The notes: generated by a model not told the origin, from the letters alone. 64,000 nt of DNA from Sediminibacillus dalangtanensis (GCF_017792025.1 NZ_CP046956.1:62001-126000); one strand, 5' to 3'. Positions 28,772 to 37,735 are shown, counted from the stretch's first letter. Translations and numbers: made by a program.

Positions 28772-29629
28772 ATGGCATGGGTAGAATCGATACAACGGGC
28801 GATTGATTATATGGAAGCCCATTTGCTGGAACCGATCAGCTTACAGGATGTTGCCAAACAGGCACATGTATCCACTTTCCATTTTCAGCGGACATTCACC
28901 ATTTTGACAGACATATCTGTTGGTGAATATATACGGCGCCGGCGCTTGACATTGGCCGCTCAGGAATTGATGCAAACCAGCATCAAGGTGATCGATCTCG
29001 CCTATAAGTATGGCTACGACACTCCCGAGGCTTTTGCGAAGGCTTTCCGAAGACAGCATGGCATTTCACCGAGCGAATCGAGAAAGCTTTCCGGAATGCT
29101 GACATTCTATAATCGACTGACCATCCAGGTGCAGTTGAAAGGAGCAGATCCGATGAAATATCGTATTGTCGAAATGGAAGATTTTCAAGTAGCAGGTATG
29201 AAACGGTCCTTTTCTCTTACCAATGATGAAAACATAAAGGAAATACCGAAATGGTGGGATCAGGTGAATAACGATGGGACAGATGATCAACTGTTCCGTT
29301 TGAATAACGGTCCGATAAAAGGGGTGCTTGGTGTTTGTGTTGATCATAAAAATGATAAGCAGACAATTGATTATTGGGTGGCAACCGCATTTAATGGTGA
29401 TCCTCCTCAAGAACTCGAGCAAATGAACATTCCTGCTTCAAGGTGGGCGGTTTTCGAAGCTCGGGGGCCGGTGCCGGATGCGATACAGAAGTTATGGAAG
29501 CGCATTTTTACTGAATGGTTTCCGACCAGCGGTTACAGTCATGCTGGAACTCCGGAATTAGAGGTGTATTCCAGTGAAGATCCAGCCAGCCCCGACATTT
29601 ATTCAGAAGTCTGGATTCCAGTAAAATAA
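28772..29629 (+). CDS. AraC regulator with GyrI-like effector domain
   Basis: A 285-residue activator-type regulator. Residues 5-105 are two AraC helix-turn-helix motifs (LQDVAKQAHVSTFHFQRTF and a second ending in YGYDTPEAFAKAFRRQHG). Residues 125-285 form a GyrI/Rob-like small-molecule-binding domain (from about KYRIVEMEDFQVAG). This is the layout of multidrug-sensing regulators such as Rob. AAGGGGTGA lies 6 nt before ATG 28772; a GTG nine bases upstream is unlikely. The P1 peptidase gene follows after 33 nt with its own ribosome site and may be co-transcribed. Confidence 0.9.
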   Translation: MAWVESIQRAIDYMEAHLLEPISLQDVAKQAHVSTFHFQRTFTILTDISVGEYIRRRRLTLAAQELMQTSIKVIDLAYKYGYDTPEAFAKAFRRQHGISPSESRKLSGMLTFYNRLTIQVQLKGADPMKYRIVEMEDFQVAGMKRSFSLTNDENIKEIPKWWDQVNNDGTDDQLFRLNNGPIKGVLGVCVDHKNDKQTIDYWVATAFNGDPPQELEQMNIPASRWAVFEARGPVPDAIQKLWKRIFTEWFPTSGYSHAGTPELEVYSSEDPASPDIYSEVWIPVK

Positions 29630-29662
29630 GAAGCACTTAAGGAAAGAGGAGGGACAGTCCCC

Positions 29663-30706
29663 ATGCAGAAAAGAATCAGGGATTTTGGCCTTGAAATCGG
29701 CAGCCTGGAAACAGGCCGCCTGAATAAAATCAGTGATGTGAGCGGGGTGACGGCAGGCCATGCAACCATTGATGACGGTCCGTTAAAGACCGGGGTGACA
29801 GCTATCCTTCCGCATCAGGGAAATGTATTTATCAACAAAGTAGTTGGTGCTGTCCATGTGCTCAATGGTTTTGGCAAGTCGGTGGGAACGATTCAGCTAG
29901 AAGAGCTGGGTGCCATCGAAACGCCCATCCTGTTGACCAACACATTAAGCATTGGGACTTGTACCGATAGCTTGATCGATTATATGCTGGAACAAAACCC
30001 GGAAATCGGGAGGACGACCGGGACAGTGAATCCGGTTGTCGGGGAATGCAACGATATGTATCTGAATGACATTCGAGCCAGGGCAGTCCAAAGTAGTCAC
30101 GTCAGAGAAGCGTTGACTTCTGCTGTAACCGATTTTCACGAGGGAGGAGTCGGTGCGGGAACGGGAATGAAGTGCTTCGGATTAAAAGGGGGAATCGGTT
30201 CTTCTTCCAGAGTGATTTCTTATTCACATGGTTCCTACACAATTGGCGTACTGACACTCACCAATTTTGGTTCTTTGGAGCAGTTACGGGTGAACGAAAA
30301 GCGAGCAGGACATGTCATTAAACAAAGGTTGGCAGATCATTCCCATGAACCGGATAAAGGTTCGGTGATTGTTGTGGTTGCAACCGATTTGCCGGTATCT
30401 TCACGCCAGCTGAAACGAATCATTAAAAGAGCAGGGGTTGGGTTGAGCCGTTGTGGCTCCTATATAGGCAATGGCAGCGGTGATGTCATCTTTGGATTTT
30501 CTACAGCCAATCAAGTCCCTCACCATTCTGATGGACAAATTAGCCGTTTTAGAGCTATTCATGAAGAGGATATCGACCTGGCGTTCCTTGCCGCCGCAGA
30601 TGCAACAGAAGAAGCAGTACTCAATTCGATGATAACAGCCGAAACCGTAACAGGCAGGGATGGAAATACGCTGTATTCGCTGCGTACGTTCATGGAGTTC
30701 CTATAA
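29663..30706 (+). CDS. P1 (DmpA/BapA) family aminopeptidase
   Basis: Ntn-type self-processing peptidase of 347 residues, family S58 (DmpA, beta-peptidyl aminopeptidase). Members cut themselves before a catalytic Ser/Thr into two chains. The processing region is visible as CFGLKGGIGSSSRVISY, with the cut expected between Gly179 and Ser180. Other family blocks are ISDVSGVTAGHATI near the start, NPVVGECNDMYLND near 130 and NGSGDVIFGFSTAN near 275. GAGGAGGGAC precedes the ATG. Natural substrates are unclear; members hydrolyse D-amino-acid or beta-amino-acid peptides. No signal peptide, so it should be cytoplasmic. Confidence 0.9.
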   Translation: MQKRIRDFGLEIGSLETGRLNKISDVSGVTAGHATIDDGPLKTGVTAILPHQGNVFINKVVGAVHVLNGFGKSVGTIQLEELGAIETPILLTNTLSIGTCTDSLIDYMLEQNPEIGRTTGTVNPVVGECNDMYLNDIRARAVQSSHVREALTSAVTDFHEGGVGAGTGMKCFGLKGGIGSSSRVISYSHGSYTIGVLTLTNFGSLEQLRVNEKRAGHVIKQRLADHSHEPDKGSVIVVVATDLPVSSRQLKRIIKRAGVGLSRCGSYIGNGSGDVIFGFSTANQVPHHSDGQISRFRAIHEEDIDLAFLAAADATEEAVLNSMITAETVTGRDGNTLYSLRTFMEFL

Positions 30707-30710
30707 AAAA

Positions 30711-30734
30711 CCGCCGGAAAAGTTTCCGGCGGTA
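30711..30734. terminator. Bidirectional terminator
   Basis: The stem CCGCCGGAAA / TTTCCGGCGG with a 2-nt centre is flanked by AAAAAA on the left, which gives a U-tract for the minus-strand SDR gene. On the plus side it follows the P1 peptidase with only a weak tail. Confidence 0.7.
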
Positions 30735-30739
30735 ATCTA

Positions 30740-31504
30740 TTATAGAAAGTCTGGATTGTTCTTCAAAAAGTTTTCCCAAGCTTGTTTTGTGCCTTCCTCT
30801 AACTCTTCGCGGGAGGCTCGCAGTCTTTTTTCGGAAGCGCCGAATCCGATTTCTAGATCGCCTTGTTTGATTCTGCTGTACACGGAATCCGCAAATTTGT
30901 TCAAATCGGCACCAAATGTATGGAGTCCTTCTCCACCTAAATCTGTGTTGACGGCTGGAGGAAGAACTTCTATGACCTCTGTGCCCGTTTCCGCCAGCTG
31001 CAGTCGAAGCGACATGGTAAAGGAATGAATGGCCGCTTTCGTGGCACTGTACACAGGCACCCATACTCCAGGCGTGAATGCCAAACCGGAACTTACATTG
31101 ATAATCGCCGCATTTTCCTGTTTTGCCAGATGGGGAGCAAACAGCATGGATAAATGGATAGGGCCATCTACGTTGATGGAGATTTCCTTTCGATAATCGG
31201 CCCAATGGTCCGCAGCCTGTAAAATATTCGCTCTTTGTTGAATGCCCGCATTATTGACCAAGATATTAACAGCCGGAAATTCTTTCTTGACCGATTTAAA
31301 CAGGGCAATTCGGTCCGCTTCATCAGCAATATCGCATACACGGATATGCAGCTGCGGGTATTTTTGTTTTGCTTCTTCCAGCTTCGTTTTATTCCTGCCA
31401 ACGATGATGACGTTATTGTTGTCATCCAGGAAACGTGCAGCCAAGGCCAGCCCGATGCCGGATGAGCCGCCAGTTATTAAGATGGTGTTATCGGAACTAT
31501 TCAT
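30740..31504 (-). CDS. Short-chain dehydrogenase (DltE/YdfG-like)
   Basis: Cytoplasmic NAD(P)-dependent SDR of 254 residues. The cofactor motif TGGSSGIG (residues 12-19), structural NNAG (about 89-92), the catalytic Ser in NVSSGL and the YSATK pair (Tyr/Lys, about 153-157) are present, so it should be active. The minus-strand start ATG has GGAGGG 6 nt upstream. The best resemblance is to the DltE-type oxidoreductases annotated as SDRs of unknown substrate; the neighbours give no further clue. It is monocistronic. Confidence 0.88.
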   Translation of the reverse strand: MNSSDNTILITGGSSGIGLALAARFLDDNNNVIIVGRNKTKLEEAKQKYPQLHIRVCDIADEADRIALFKSVKKEFPAVNILVNNAGIQQRANILQAADHWADYRKEISINVDGPIHLSMLFAPHLAKQENAAIINVSSGLAFTPGVWVPVYSATKAAIHSFTMSLRLQLAETGTEVIEVLPPAVNTDLGGEGLHTFGADLNKFADSVYSRIKQGDLEIGFGASEKRLRASREELEEGTKQAWENFLKNNPDFL

Positions 31505-31620
31505 GTAAAACCCTCCAAGCGTATAGTCGAGTTGCTAGGTTTATCGTATCCAATTTCAGATGGAGTCAAACCACCGTTTAACCAGTTAATTCAAAGCTTT
31601 CCAGGTAGTTTTGGAAACAC

Positions 31621-31655
31621 AAAAAAGGCTTTCCTGTGATAGGAAAGCCTTTTGT
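31621..31655 (-). terminator. Intrinsic terminator of the cold-shock gene
   Basis: Stem AAAAGGCTTTCCT / AGGAAAGCCTTTT with a 5-nt loop; on the minus strand it ends in a T-run 8 nt after the csp stop. Confidence 0.85.
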
Positions 31656-31663
31656 TAGACTAG

Positions 31664-31864
31664 TTACGCTTTTTCAACATTAGCAGCTTGAGGTCCGCGG
31701 TTGCCTTCTTCAACGTCGAAAGTAACTGCTTGACCTTCATCCAATGTTTTGAAGCCTTCGCCTTGAATAGCTGAGAAGTGAACGAATACGTCGTCTCCGC
31801 CTTCTACTTCAATGAAACCGAAACCTTTGTCTGCGTTAAACCATTTTACTGTACCGTTAGTCAT
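31664..31864 (-). CDS. Cold-shock protein, CspA/CspB family
   Basis: A 66-residue single OB-fold that binds single-stranded RNA and DNA and acts as an RNA chaperone. The RNP1 motif KGFGFIEV (residues 13-20) and RNP2 motif VFVHF (26-30) are intact, and WFNADKG precedes them. The ATG has GGAGGAA 7 nt upstream on the minus strand. The protein is acidic (EVEGGDD, FDVEEGN), as in halotolerant bacilli. A long untranslated leader precedes it, as usual for genes whose mRNA responds to cold. Confidence 0.97.
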   Translation of the reverse strand: MTNGTVKWFNADKGFGFIEVEGGDDVFVHFSAIQGEGFKTLDEGQAVTFDVEEGNRGPQAANVEKA

Positions 31865-32178
31865 AAAAAAATTCCTCCACGTGCTTTTAGCACAATATAT
31901 TACTATTCTTGCTCTATAAAATCATTCAAGACGATAATCGCTTAAAAGCTTTTTCTTCTTTCATTACAATCATACCGAACAACAATAATTGAATTAAGTA
32001 TATCATGGACACTTCAAGAATGGATATAGGTCTAAAGGACCATTTTGGACTGAAAGTGGTCAAATTGTTTTAGAATATTCAGTTTTCTTGTTGAAAACCA
32101 ACAGGTATCGGTCTATGATGAAAGATAATTGTGCAGCGTGGGAAGTAAAATAGAAAAAGAAGCAGAACGGGAAGTGAA
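31865..32178. promoter_or_regulatory. Divergent intergenic region: csp leader
   Basis: No gene in 314 bases. For the minus-strand csp gene this holds a long leader with a small hairpin, GTGCT-AAAAGCAC, just before its ribosome site. A TATACT at about 32000 on the minus strand could be a -10, but I find no convincing -35. The right part precedes the ABC ATPase gene on the plus strand. Confidence 0.45.
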
Positions 32179-32979
32179 ATGATGCAGAAAGAGATTATCG
32201 AAGCGAAACAAGTCACCTTTCAACGAGACAGTAGAAACATCTTACAAAAAGTGGATTGGCGGGTGTCTCGAGGAGAACACTGGGTGATCTTGGGATTAAA
32301 CGGCTCGGGGAAAACTTCTTTATTGAAAATCGTGACAGGTTACGAGTGGCCCACTAAAGGTACTGTTGATGTTTTGGGAAACCGATTTGGCAGGACGAAC
32401 TTGCCGGAACTTCGAAAATCCATTGGTTGGGTAAGCTCTTCGCTCGACGAACAGTTCCTTAAAAGAGCAAGTGATACAGCGTTGGAAGTAGTAATCAGTG
32501 GAAAGCACGCTTCGATTGGTATTTATGAGACGGTTGATGATCAAGATGTCTTTCGGGCGGAAAGATTGCTGGAGGAAATGCAGATGGCCGACTTCGCAAA
32601 TCGTCCATTCGTGAAATTGTCTCAAGGAGAAAAACGCCGGGTCATTATTGCCCGTGCTTTGATGCCAGATCCGGAAATCCTTATTTTAGATGAACCGTGT
32701 AACGGCTTAGATATTTATGCAAAAGAACAATTACTAACTACCATTCAGAAGATGGCCGTCCAGAAGGGTGGACCGACACTGCTATATGTTACGCACCAGC
32801 TGGAGGAAGTAATTCCGGCTGTCACGCATGCATTACTGATTAATCACGGGAAAGTAGTTGCTGCCGGTGAAAAAGAAAAAACACTGACAGATCCGTTGTT
32901 GACGGAGACGTTTCAAGTTCCGGTCGAGGTTGAATGGAGAGCGTCACGCCCGTGGCTGAAGATTAAGTCGACCTTATAG
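32179..32979 (+). CDS. ABC ATP-binding protein, YlmA/ModF-like
   Basis: A soluble ABC ATPase of 266 residues without a partner permease nearby. Walker A is GLNGSGKTS (about 38-46), the signature is KLSQGEKRR, Walker B is ILILDEPCNGLD and the switch His is in YVTHQLEE. The WVILGLNGSGKTSLLK and VTHQLEEVIP blocks resemble B. subtilis YlmA and E. coli ModF. GGGAAGTGA lies just before ATG 32179; the next codon is also ATG. The role of this group is not settled. Copy 1 of the nested hairpin repeat lies 36 nt behind and could terminate it. Confidence 0.82.
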   Translation: MMQKEIIEAKQVTFQRDSRNILQKVDWRVSRGEHWVILGLNGSGKTSLLKIVTGYEWPTKGTVDVLGNRFGRTNLPELRKSIGWVSSSLDEQFLKRASDTALEVVISGKHASIGIYETVDDQDVFRAERLLEEMQMADFANRPFVKLSQGEKRRVIIARALMPDPEILILDEPCNGLDIYAKEQLLTTIQKMAVQKGGPTLLYVTHQLEEVIPAVTHALLINHGKVVAAGEKEKTLTDPLLTETFQVPVEVEWRASRPWLKIKSTL

Positions 32980-33014
32980 GAAGGTGGCTGGAACAAAAGC
33001 ATAATGGTCAAAAG

Positions 33015-33068
33015 AAAAACCGACGATGATTCGAAATCGACAACTTTCGAACTCGTTCGGTTTTTTTA
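33015..33068 (+). terminator. Nested hairpin repeat, copy 1 (terminator-like)
   Basis: AAAAACCGA and TTCGGTTTTT arms enclose a second pair, TTCGAAA / TTTCGAA, followed by TTTTTTT. Similar hairpins recur at 47682 and 60081. Confidence 0.7.
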
Positions 33069-33193
33069 TTATTTTAAAGGGTGAATAATTTTATTTGGAA
33101 AGAATGAGGACAAACACTCCACTCCTGCAGAATTTGTGTTTTTTACACGGAAAGCAACGCCCATTTAAAAAATTGCCTTAAAAAACAATGGAA

Positions 33194-33242
33194 TCCTCAT
33201 GTGTTAACTGTTATACTATAAATATAACAGTTAACACATGAG
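33194..33242 (+). promoter_or_regulatory. Perfect 21-bp-arm palindrome: GntR operator
   Basis: The arm at 33194-33214 (CCTCATGTGTTAACTGTTAT+A) is repeated in inverse at 33222-33242 around a 7-nt centre CTATAAA. The right arm runs into the ribosome site GGAGGAAG of the GntR gene. A -10-like TATACT (33211-33216) lies at the centre, without a clear -35. It can act as an operator in DNA and would form a stable hairpin over the ribosome site in RNA. Confidence 0.75.
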
Positions 33243-33259
33243 GAGGAAGTGAATCAATT

Positions 33260-33652
33260 GTGTTGATCAACATCGATTTACAGGCCAATGAGCCAATTTA
33301 TGAACAGCTGAAGAACCAGATTATGATTCGAATTGCCAGAAAGGAGCTTAAACCGGGGGATGGACTACCGTCTGTCCGTAGATTCGCAGCCGATTTAGGA
33401 ATTAACTTGCACACCGTGAACAAAGCTTATCAGCAGCTAAAACAAGAAGGGTTAATATTGATCCATCGGCAAAAAGGCGTGGTGATCAATCCGGAAATAC
33501 CGTCAGTGGATGGGGAATACGAGGAGAAACTCACCCGTTCACTTCGGCCGCTAATTGCAGAATCCGCATGCAGAGGGATGTCGGAAGCGGAGTTCACTTC
33601 CTTTTGTCGTCAATTATTTGAACAATTAACAGGAGAAGGGGATGAGAATTAA
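33260..33652 (+). CDS. GntR family regulator, YtrA type
   Basis: A 130-residue short GntR regulator. The winged helix covers residues 8-75 (EPIYEQLKNQIMIRIARKEL and LPSVRRFAADLGINLHTVNKAYQQL), followed by only about 50 residues of dimerisation helices, as in the YtrA subfamily that usually controls ABC or membrane-protein operons. Start GTG 33260 (the next codon TTG is possible) follows AGGAGGAAGTGA. Its stop codon shares one base with the start of the DUF1648 gene, so the two are translationally coupled. It probably represses its own operon through the upstream palindrome. Confidence 0.9.
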   Translation: MLINIDLQANEPIYEQLKNQIMIRIARKELKPGDGLPSVRRFAADLGINLHTVNKAYQQLKQEGLILIHRQKGVVINPEIPSVDGEYEEKLTRSLRPLIAESACRGMSEAEFTSFCRQLFEQLTGEGDEN

Positions 33653-34761
33653 TGGATACTTTGATTATTGCCGGCATTTTTGTGGTCTGTTTACTTCCGA
33701 TTTTTATTGTTGTCATGTTTACACCTTATTTAACGAGAAAAACAGAAAGCTTTGGTGTTTTTATTCCGGAAGATATTTATCAGGACCCAAGATTAAAAAA
33801 AATGCGACGGTCCTATGTCTATGCAACTGGAATCATTAGTGTCCTGGTCATGGCTGGAAGCTTCGCTATTATTCAGTCACTCGAAGGGGAAGAACAAGTA
33901 AGTTTAGCTATTGCTTGTGGGCTTGTTGGTTATTCGGTTGTTTCTTTCTTCGTCTATCTTGTTTTCCACAAAAAAATGAAAAAACTCAAGGCAGAAAACA
34001 AGTGGACAGAGCAAAGACGGCAGCAGGTGACCGTAGACCTCCACTTTGACCAGAAGAAAGTGACATGGTCGAATTGGTGGTTCACAGTTCCCTACTTGCT
34101 CTCTTTTTTAACCTTGCTGCTGACTGTTTTCTTTTATGAGCAAATTCCTGAACGGATTCCGATGCAGTATAATTTTTCGGGTGAAGTGACGAACTGGGCG
34201 GATAAAACATACCGTTCCGTGTTGATGATGCCGATCATGCAAATCTACTTAACCAGCCTGTTTTTATTCCTCAACACGATGATCGCCAAAGCGAAACAAC
34301 AGCTTAACGCAGCTAATCCCGAAAAATCCATGGAACAAAACATCCGTTTTCGCAGGCGCTGGTCAGGTTATATTATTGTTTCGGGCACTGCCTTAACGTT
34401 GTTGTTTGCTTTTACGCAAATTTCCTTCATTTTTCCGGTAAACACCCAACTATTGACGATCGTTCCGTTGTTATTATCAGGGGCGATGGTAGCGGGAGCG
34501 ATTGTCCTTGCCTTTAACACTGGGCAAGGGGGGAGCAGGATCAAGACGGGTACAGACAAGCGGGGCAATACCATTGATCGGGATGACGACAAGCATTGGA
34601 AACTTGGTCAATTTTACTTTAACCGGGAGGATCCCGCACTATTTCTTGAAAAAAGATTCGGGGTAGGCTGGACAATCAATTTTGCGCGCCCGCTTGCCTG
34701 GACAGCGTTGGCCGTGATTATTTTACTTGCGGTTGCGATCCCATGGCTGCTGGGCATCTAA
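33652..34761 (+). CDS. DUF1648/DUF5808 membrane protein
   Basis: A 369-residue membrane protein with about eight hydrophobic segments. A DUF1648 motif (RIPMQYNFSGEVTNWADKT, about residues 165-185) is the same element found in the SdpI immunity protein. The C-terminal part, HWKLGQFYFNREDPALFLEK and FGVGWTINFARP, matches the DUF5808 pattern. It is coupled to the GntR regulator by a TAATG overlap and ends at a strong terminator. By analogy it could protect the membrane from an antimicrobial peptide, but this is inference from the shared domain. Confidence 0.78.
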   Translation: MDTLIIAGIFVVCLLPIFIVVMFTPYLTRKTESFGVFIPEDIYQDPRLKKMRRSYVYATGIISVLVMAGSFAIIQSLEGEEQVSLAIACGLVGYSVVSFFVYLVFHKKMKKLKAENKWTEQRRQQVTVDLHFDQKKVTWSNWWFTVPYLLSFLTLLLTVFFYEQIPERIPMQYNFSGEVTNWADKTYRSVLMMPIMQIYLTSLFLFLNTMIAKAKQQLNAANPEKSMEQNIRFRRRWSGYIIVSGTALTLLFAFTQISFIFPVNTQLLTIVPLLLSGAMVAGAIVLAFNTGQGGSRIKTGTDKRGNTIDRDDDKHWKLGQFYFNREDPALFLEKRFGVGWTINFARPLAWTALAVIILLAVAIPWLLGI

Positions 34762-34799
34762 AGAAACAGGGATTGAAGTATCAATCCCTGTTTCTTTTC
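34761..34799. terminator. Bidirectional terminator
   Basis: A 16-bp perfect stem AAGAAACAGGGATTGA / TCAATCCCTGTTTCTT with a 4-nt loop lies between convergent genes. Confidence 0.9.
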
Positions 34800-34816
34800 G
34801 CGATAATCCGTATTGA

Positions 34817-35089
34817 TTAAAAATTTAACCAAACGGCAAGCAGCAAAAATATTAAAATGAATGCTGTTTTACTCAGTAATCTTGCTTTTTTGCCGACTTC
34901 CAGCTTTCGTTCTGTGTAGCGAATGTAAGCAGATAACATCAAGAAGCCAAACAAGGAAAAAGATTGACCGATCGGGTCTAGATAGACGGCAATAAACCTT
35001 ACAGCTCCTAGCCCCGTCAGAAGAAGACCGGTATACCCTAATCCCAAATAAAAATAAAGGTTTTTTTCTTCTTGTTCATTTTGCTTCAT
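34817..35089 (-). CDS. Small three-helix membrane protein
   Basis: A 90-residue protein that I do not recognise. It has a charged N-terminus (MKQNEQEEKN) and three hydrophobic segments at about 11-33, 40-57 and 70-88, with a basic loop (RYTERKLEVGKKAR) between the second and third. GAGGGAG lies 6 nt upstream of the ATG on the minus strand. It is monocistronic, convergent with the DUF1648 gene and divergent from the FUSC gene. Confidence 0.7.
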   Translation of the reverse strand: MKQNEQEEKNLYFYLGLGYTGLLLTGLGAVRFIAVYLDPIGQSFSLFGFLMLSAYIRYTERKLEVGKKARLLSKTAFILIFLLLAVWLNF

Positions 35090-35267
35090 TCGCTCAACTC
35101 CCTCTGATCACCTTTTACATCATTTTATCATCCAATTCTAATTAAAAAAGTTGCCAGGAGTAAAAAGTTGAAATGAACGGGTAGGCAACTTAACATAAGG
35201 GAATAGAAAAGATATCAAAGATTAATGGATAAAATGAACTTAGCAGAAAAAAGGACGGATTGTTTCC

Positions 35268-37448
35268 ATGAAGCAACTACATATAAAACATCACTGGCTT
35301 GGCAGGCTGCTGGCTTCGGATCCGGGGAGAAAAAGATTCCAGCAGGCAGGAAAAGCGACAGTTAGCCTGATTTCTTCGGTGTTCACCATGCTGTTTATCC
35401 TGCATGCAAGCGGAAATGGATTGTTCACTCCCGCCCTTGTAGCCGGTATTCTCGGTATGCTTGGAATTATGACGGTGATGGATGATACGAAACAACAAAA
35501 AAAGGTGACAACACTCTTGCTGGGAGTATCAGGAGCTGTCGGAATATCGCTGGGAAGCCTGCTGGCAAACAATGCCTACTTTGTGGGCACCTTAATGATT
35601 CTGATTATCTTCAGCGCTTTTTACTTTTCCAAGTTCGGAAGCCGTTATTTTTCGTTAGGCATGGTCGGTTTTATGACCGTTTACTTTTCTTCCTTTTTAA
35701 AATTATCGCCGGCACAATTTCCTTGGTTTTATTTAAGCATTGCAATCGGTGTCACGTTTGCCTATCTTTATAACTTTATTATTTTCAGGGATTCCGCTCA
35801 AGTATTAAAGAGAAGTATGCGGTCCTTTCATATCCAGGCCAATCTAACCTTCAATATCTTGATCCGCATCATTGAGGACGATCGTTCCAGTGAAAAGCGG
35901 ATGAAAAGTCTGGAAAAAAACGTCGCAAAGCTGAGTGAGTATGCACGTAACGTTTCCGAAGATTTAAATGCACAGGATGTGGAGGATGTTTGGCCGGGAT
36001 TGAAAGCATCACAATTAAGGCTGTATGTATTTGACACGGCAATGCTGACCGAAACCCTGTCTGATTCGATTCAGCGTCTCAAGCGAGCGGATGCGTTGGA
36101 AGCAGTCGAAATCCGCCAACTGATCGTCTGGATTGTTACATCGCTTCGGGATGCAGAAGTGTTGGCCCAGGATTATGAAGAGAAAAATCTGCAAGAGGCA
36201 GAGCGGGCGTTGCAAGCGATCCGTTTAATGCTGGCCGAGTTGCTGGATACAGAGTCCAGGCCTGCTGGATGGATTTATTTAATCAGGCGGATCGAATCAA
36301 TCGCCAATCATGTGATAGAAGGGGCAGCGGCAATCCAATTATCGTTGCAACAGAAAAAAAGACGTAGCCTAAATAAGGAAGAGCAAGAGGATAACGAATC
36401 AGAAGAAGAGGATGACCAAGCAAAAACAGAAGGAATGGAGCCTTCCACAAGGAAAGCTATCCAATCGCTGGTCACAGGGACACTGGCCATTATCACGGGT
36501 TACCTGATATCCCCTGTCCAGCCATACTGGGTGCTGCTTACCGCATTCATTGTCCAGCTTGGTACAGCTTCTGTCGGCAGGACGTATATCAAAGGATTTC
36601 AACGTTCACTCGGCACGGTTATTGGGGCAGTGATCGGCTTTTTTCTGGCAAAACTCGTTTCGGGCCATTCTGTGCTAGAAGTGACGCTGTTGTTTCTCGT
36701 TGTATTTTTGGCGTTTTATCTATTTTCCGTATCCTATACTTTGATGAGTTTATTCATCACCATGTTGATTGCATTCCTATATGACGTTTTGCTGGGCGGT
36801 ATCAGTTTACAGCTAATGGGTGCCAGAGTGATAGATACAATCGCCGGTGCGTTGATTGCCCTTGTTGTATCAGCCGTTATTTTTCCAAAGAAAACAAAGG
36901 ACAAGGTTGCCGAATCGTTTGAGGAATATCTTGATGAATTACGCCCGTTTGTGACGGATTATGTGAAAAGATTCAGCCAGGAAGTCGATGTCAAGAGCTT
37001 TACTGACAATGCCTTCAATTTGGATCAGAAGTTACAGGCGGTAAGGGATGAAGCACAATCCCTCCTGCAGCGGCCCGGTGCCTTCAACAATGCCAACCTG
37101 TTACGCTGGGTTACGGTTTTTACCGCAGTCAATTATTATGCGAAGCATTTGATTGCTTCTTCGTATCAGAAAAATTTCCGATATCCCAAGGAGCTTGAGG
37201 AAGATTTCCAAAAGATAGAATTTAAGCTGGGTCACAATATCCGCACGTTGGAGCAATTGATAAAAGGTGACAACAGTGATACTGAAGTTTATTCCCTTGA
37301 TTCGGAACGGGTGCGGATTGAGCGTTTGTCGCCAAGCAGGAAGCAAGGGCATGGCGATATTATCCACCATCTTTATTACATTTGGCGCATCAATCAATCC
37401 ATCGTCCTATTGAGCACAGAAATGGGAGCAGAAAAAAAGGAAAAGTAA
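35268..37448 (+). CDS. FUSC family (aromatic-acid-exporter-like) membrane protein
   Basis: A 726-residue inner-membrane protein with the FUSC layout: an N-terminal block of about six transmembrane segments (28-180), a cytoplasmic helical region (190-385) ending in an acidic stretch (EEQEDNESEEEDDQ), a second block of about six segments (395-545, FUSC_2) and a cytoplasmic tail. Related proteins export aromatic carboxylates or siderophore precursors. No partner HlyD-type protein is encoded nearby, as expected in a Gram-positive cell. The ribosome site (AAGGACGG) is modest. Terminator follows. Substrate unknown. Confidence 0.85.
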   Translation: MKQLHIKHHWLGRLLASDPGRKRFQQAGKATVSLISSVFTMLFILHASGNGLFTPALVAGILGMLGIMTVMDDTKQQKKVTTLLLGVSGAVGISLGSLLANNAYFVGTLMILIIFSAFYFSKFGSRYFSLGMVGFMTVYFSSFLKLSPAQFPWFYLSIAIGVTFAYLYNFIIFRDSAQVLKRSMRSFHIQANLTFNILIRIIEDDRSSEKRMKSLEKNVAKLSEYARNVSEDLNAQDVEDVWPGLKASQLRLYVFDTAMLTETLSDSIQRLKRADALEAVEIRQLIVWIVTSLRDAEVLAQDYEEKNLQEAERALQAIRLMLAELLDTESRPAGWIYLIRRIESIANHVIEGAAAIQLSLQQKKRRSLNKEEQEDNESEEEDDQAKTEGMEPSTRKAIQSLVTGTLAIITGYLISPVQPYWVLLTAFIVQLGTASVGRTYIKGFQRSLGTVIGAVIGFFLAKLVSGHSVLEVTLLFLVVFLAFYLFSVSYTLMSLFITMLIAFLYDVLLGGISLQLMGARVIDTIAGALIALVVSAVIFPKKTKDKVAESFEEYLDELRPFVTDYVKRFSQEVDVKSFTDNAFNLDQKLQAVRDEAQSLLQRPGAFNNANLLRWVTVFTAVNYYAKHLIASSYQKNFRYPKELEEDFQKIEFKLGHNIRTLEQLIKGDNSDTEVYSLDSERVRIERLSPSRKQGHGDIIHHLYYIWRINQSIVLLSTEMGAEKKEK

Positions 37449-37450
37449 GA

Positions 37451-37485
37451 CAGAGACCTGGATAAAAAAGGGTCTCTGTTTTTTT
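37451..37485 (+). terminator. Intrinsic terminator after the FUSC gene
   Basis: Stem CAGAGACC / GGTCTCTG with a 12-nt loop, then TTTTTTTA. Confidence 0.85.
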
Positions 37486-37554
37486 ATGCCTGGTTCAAGC
37501 GCTGAAAAAGGCTCGAGAGGAAGAGTAGTATCGGTTGAAAGAATATTCGTCGAG

Positions 37555-37735
37555 GTGATGAAAATTAAAATGAAGCAGAGGAACGAAGAAAACGAACTTC
37601 ATGAGGGTGATGAAGGTCAAAATGAGGCCGGAGAATGGATGAAAAGATCTTCATAAAGGTGATGAAGATGAAAAGGAGACGGGGAAACGAAGAAAACGAA
37701 CTTCATTAGGATAAAGAAGATCGAAATAGGAGAGA
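37555..37735 (+). repeat. Imperfect tandem repeat, purine-rich
   Basis: Two units of about 105 bp. GAACGAAGAAAACGAACTTCAT at 37580 recurs at 37685, each preceded by a GGTGATGAA(A/G)AT(T/G)AAAA stretch and followed by a related AAGGTCAAAATGAGG / AAGATCGAAATAGG stretch. Between them lies a short TGAAAAGATCTTCAT palindrome. There is no convincing ORF. The 440-bp gap 37486-37926 otherwise holds only the Rrf2 operator. Confidence 0.6.
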
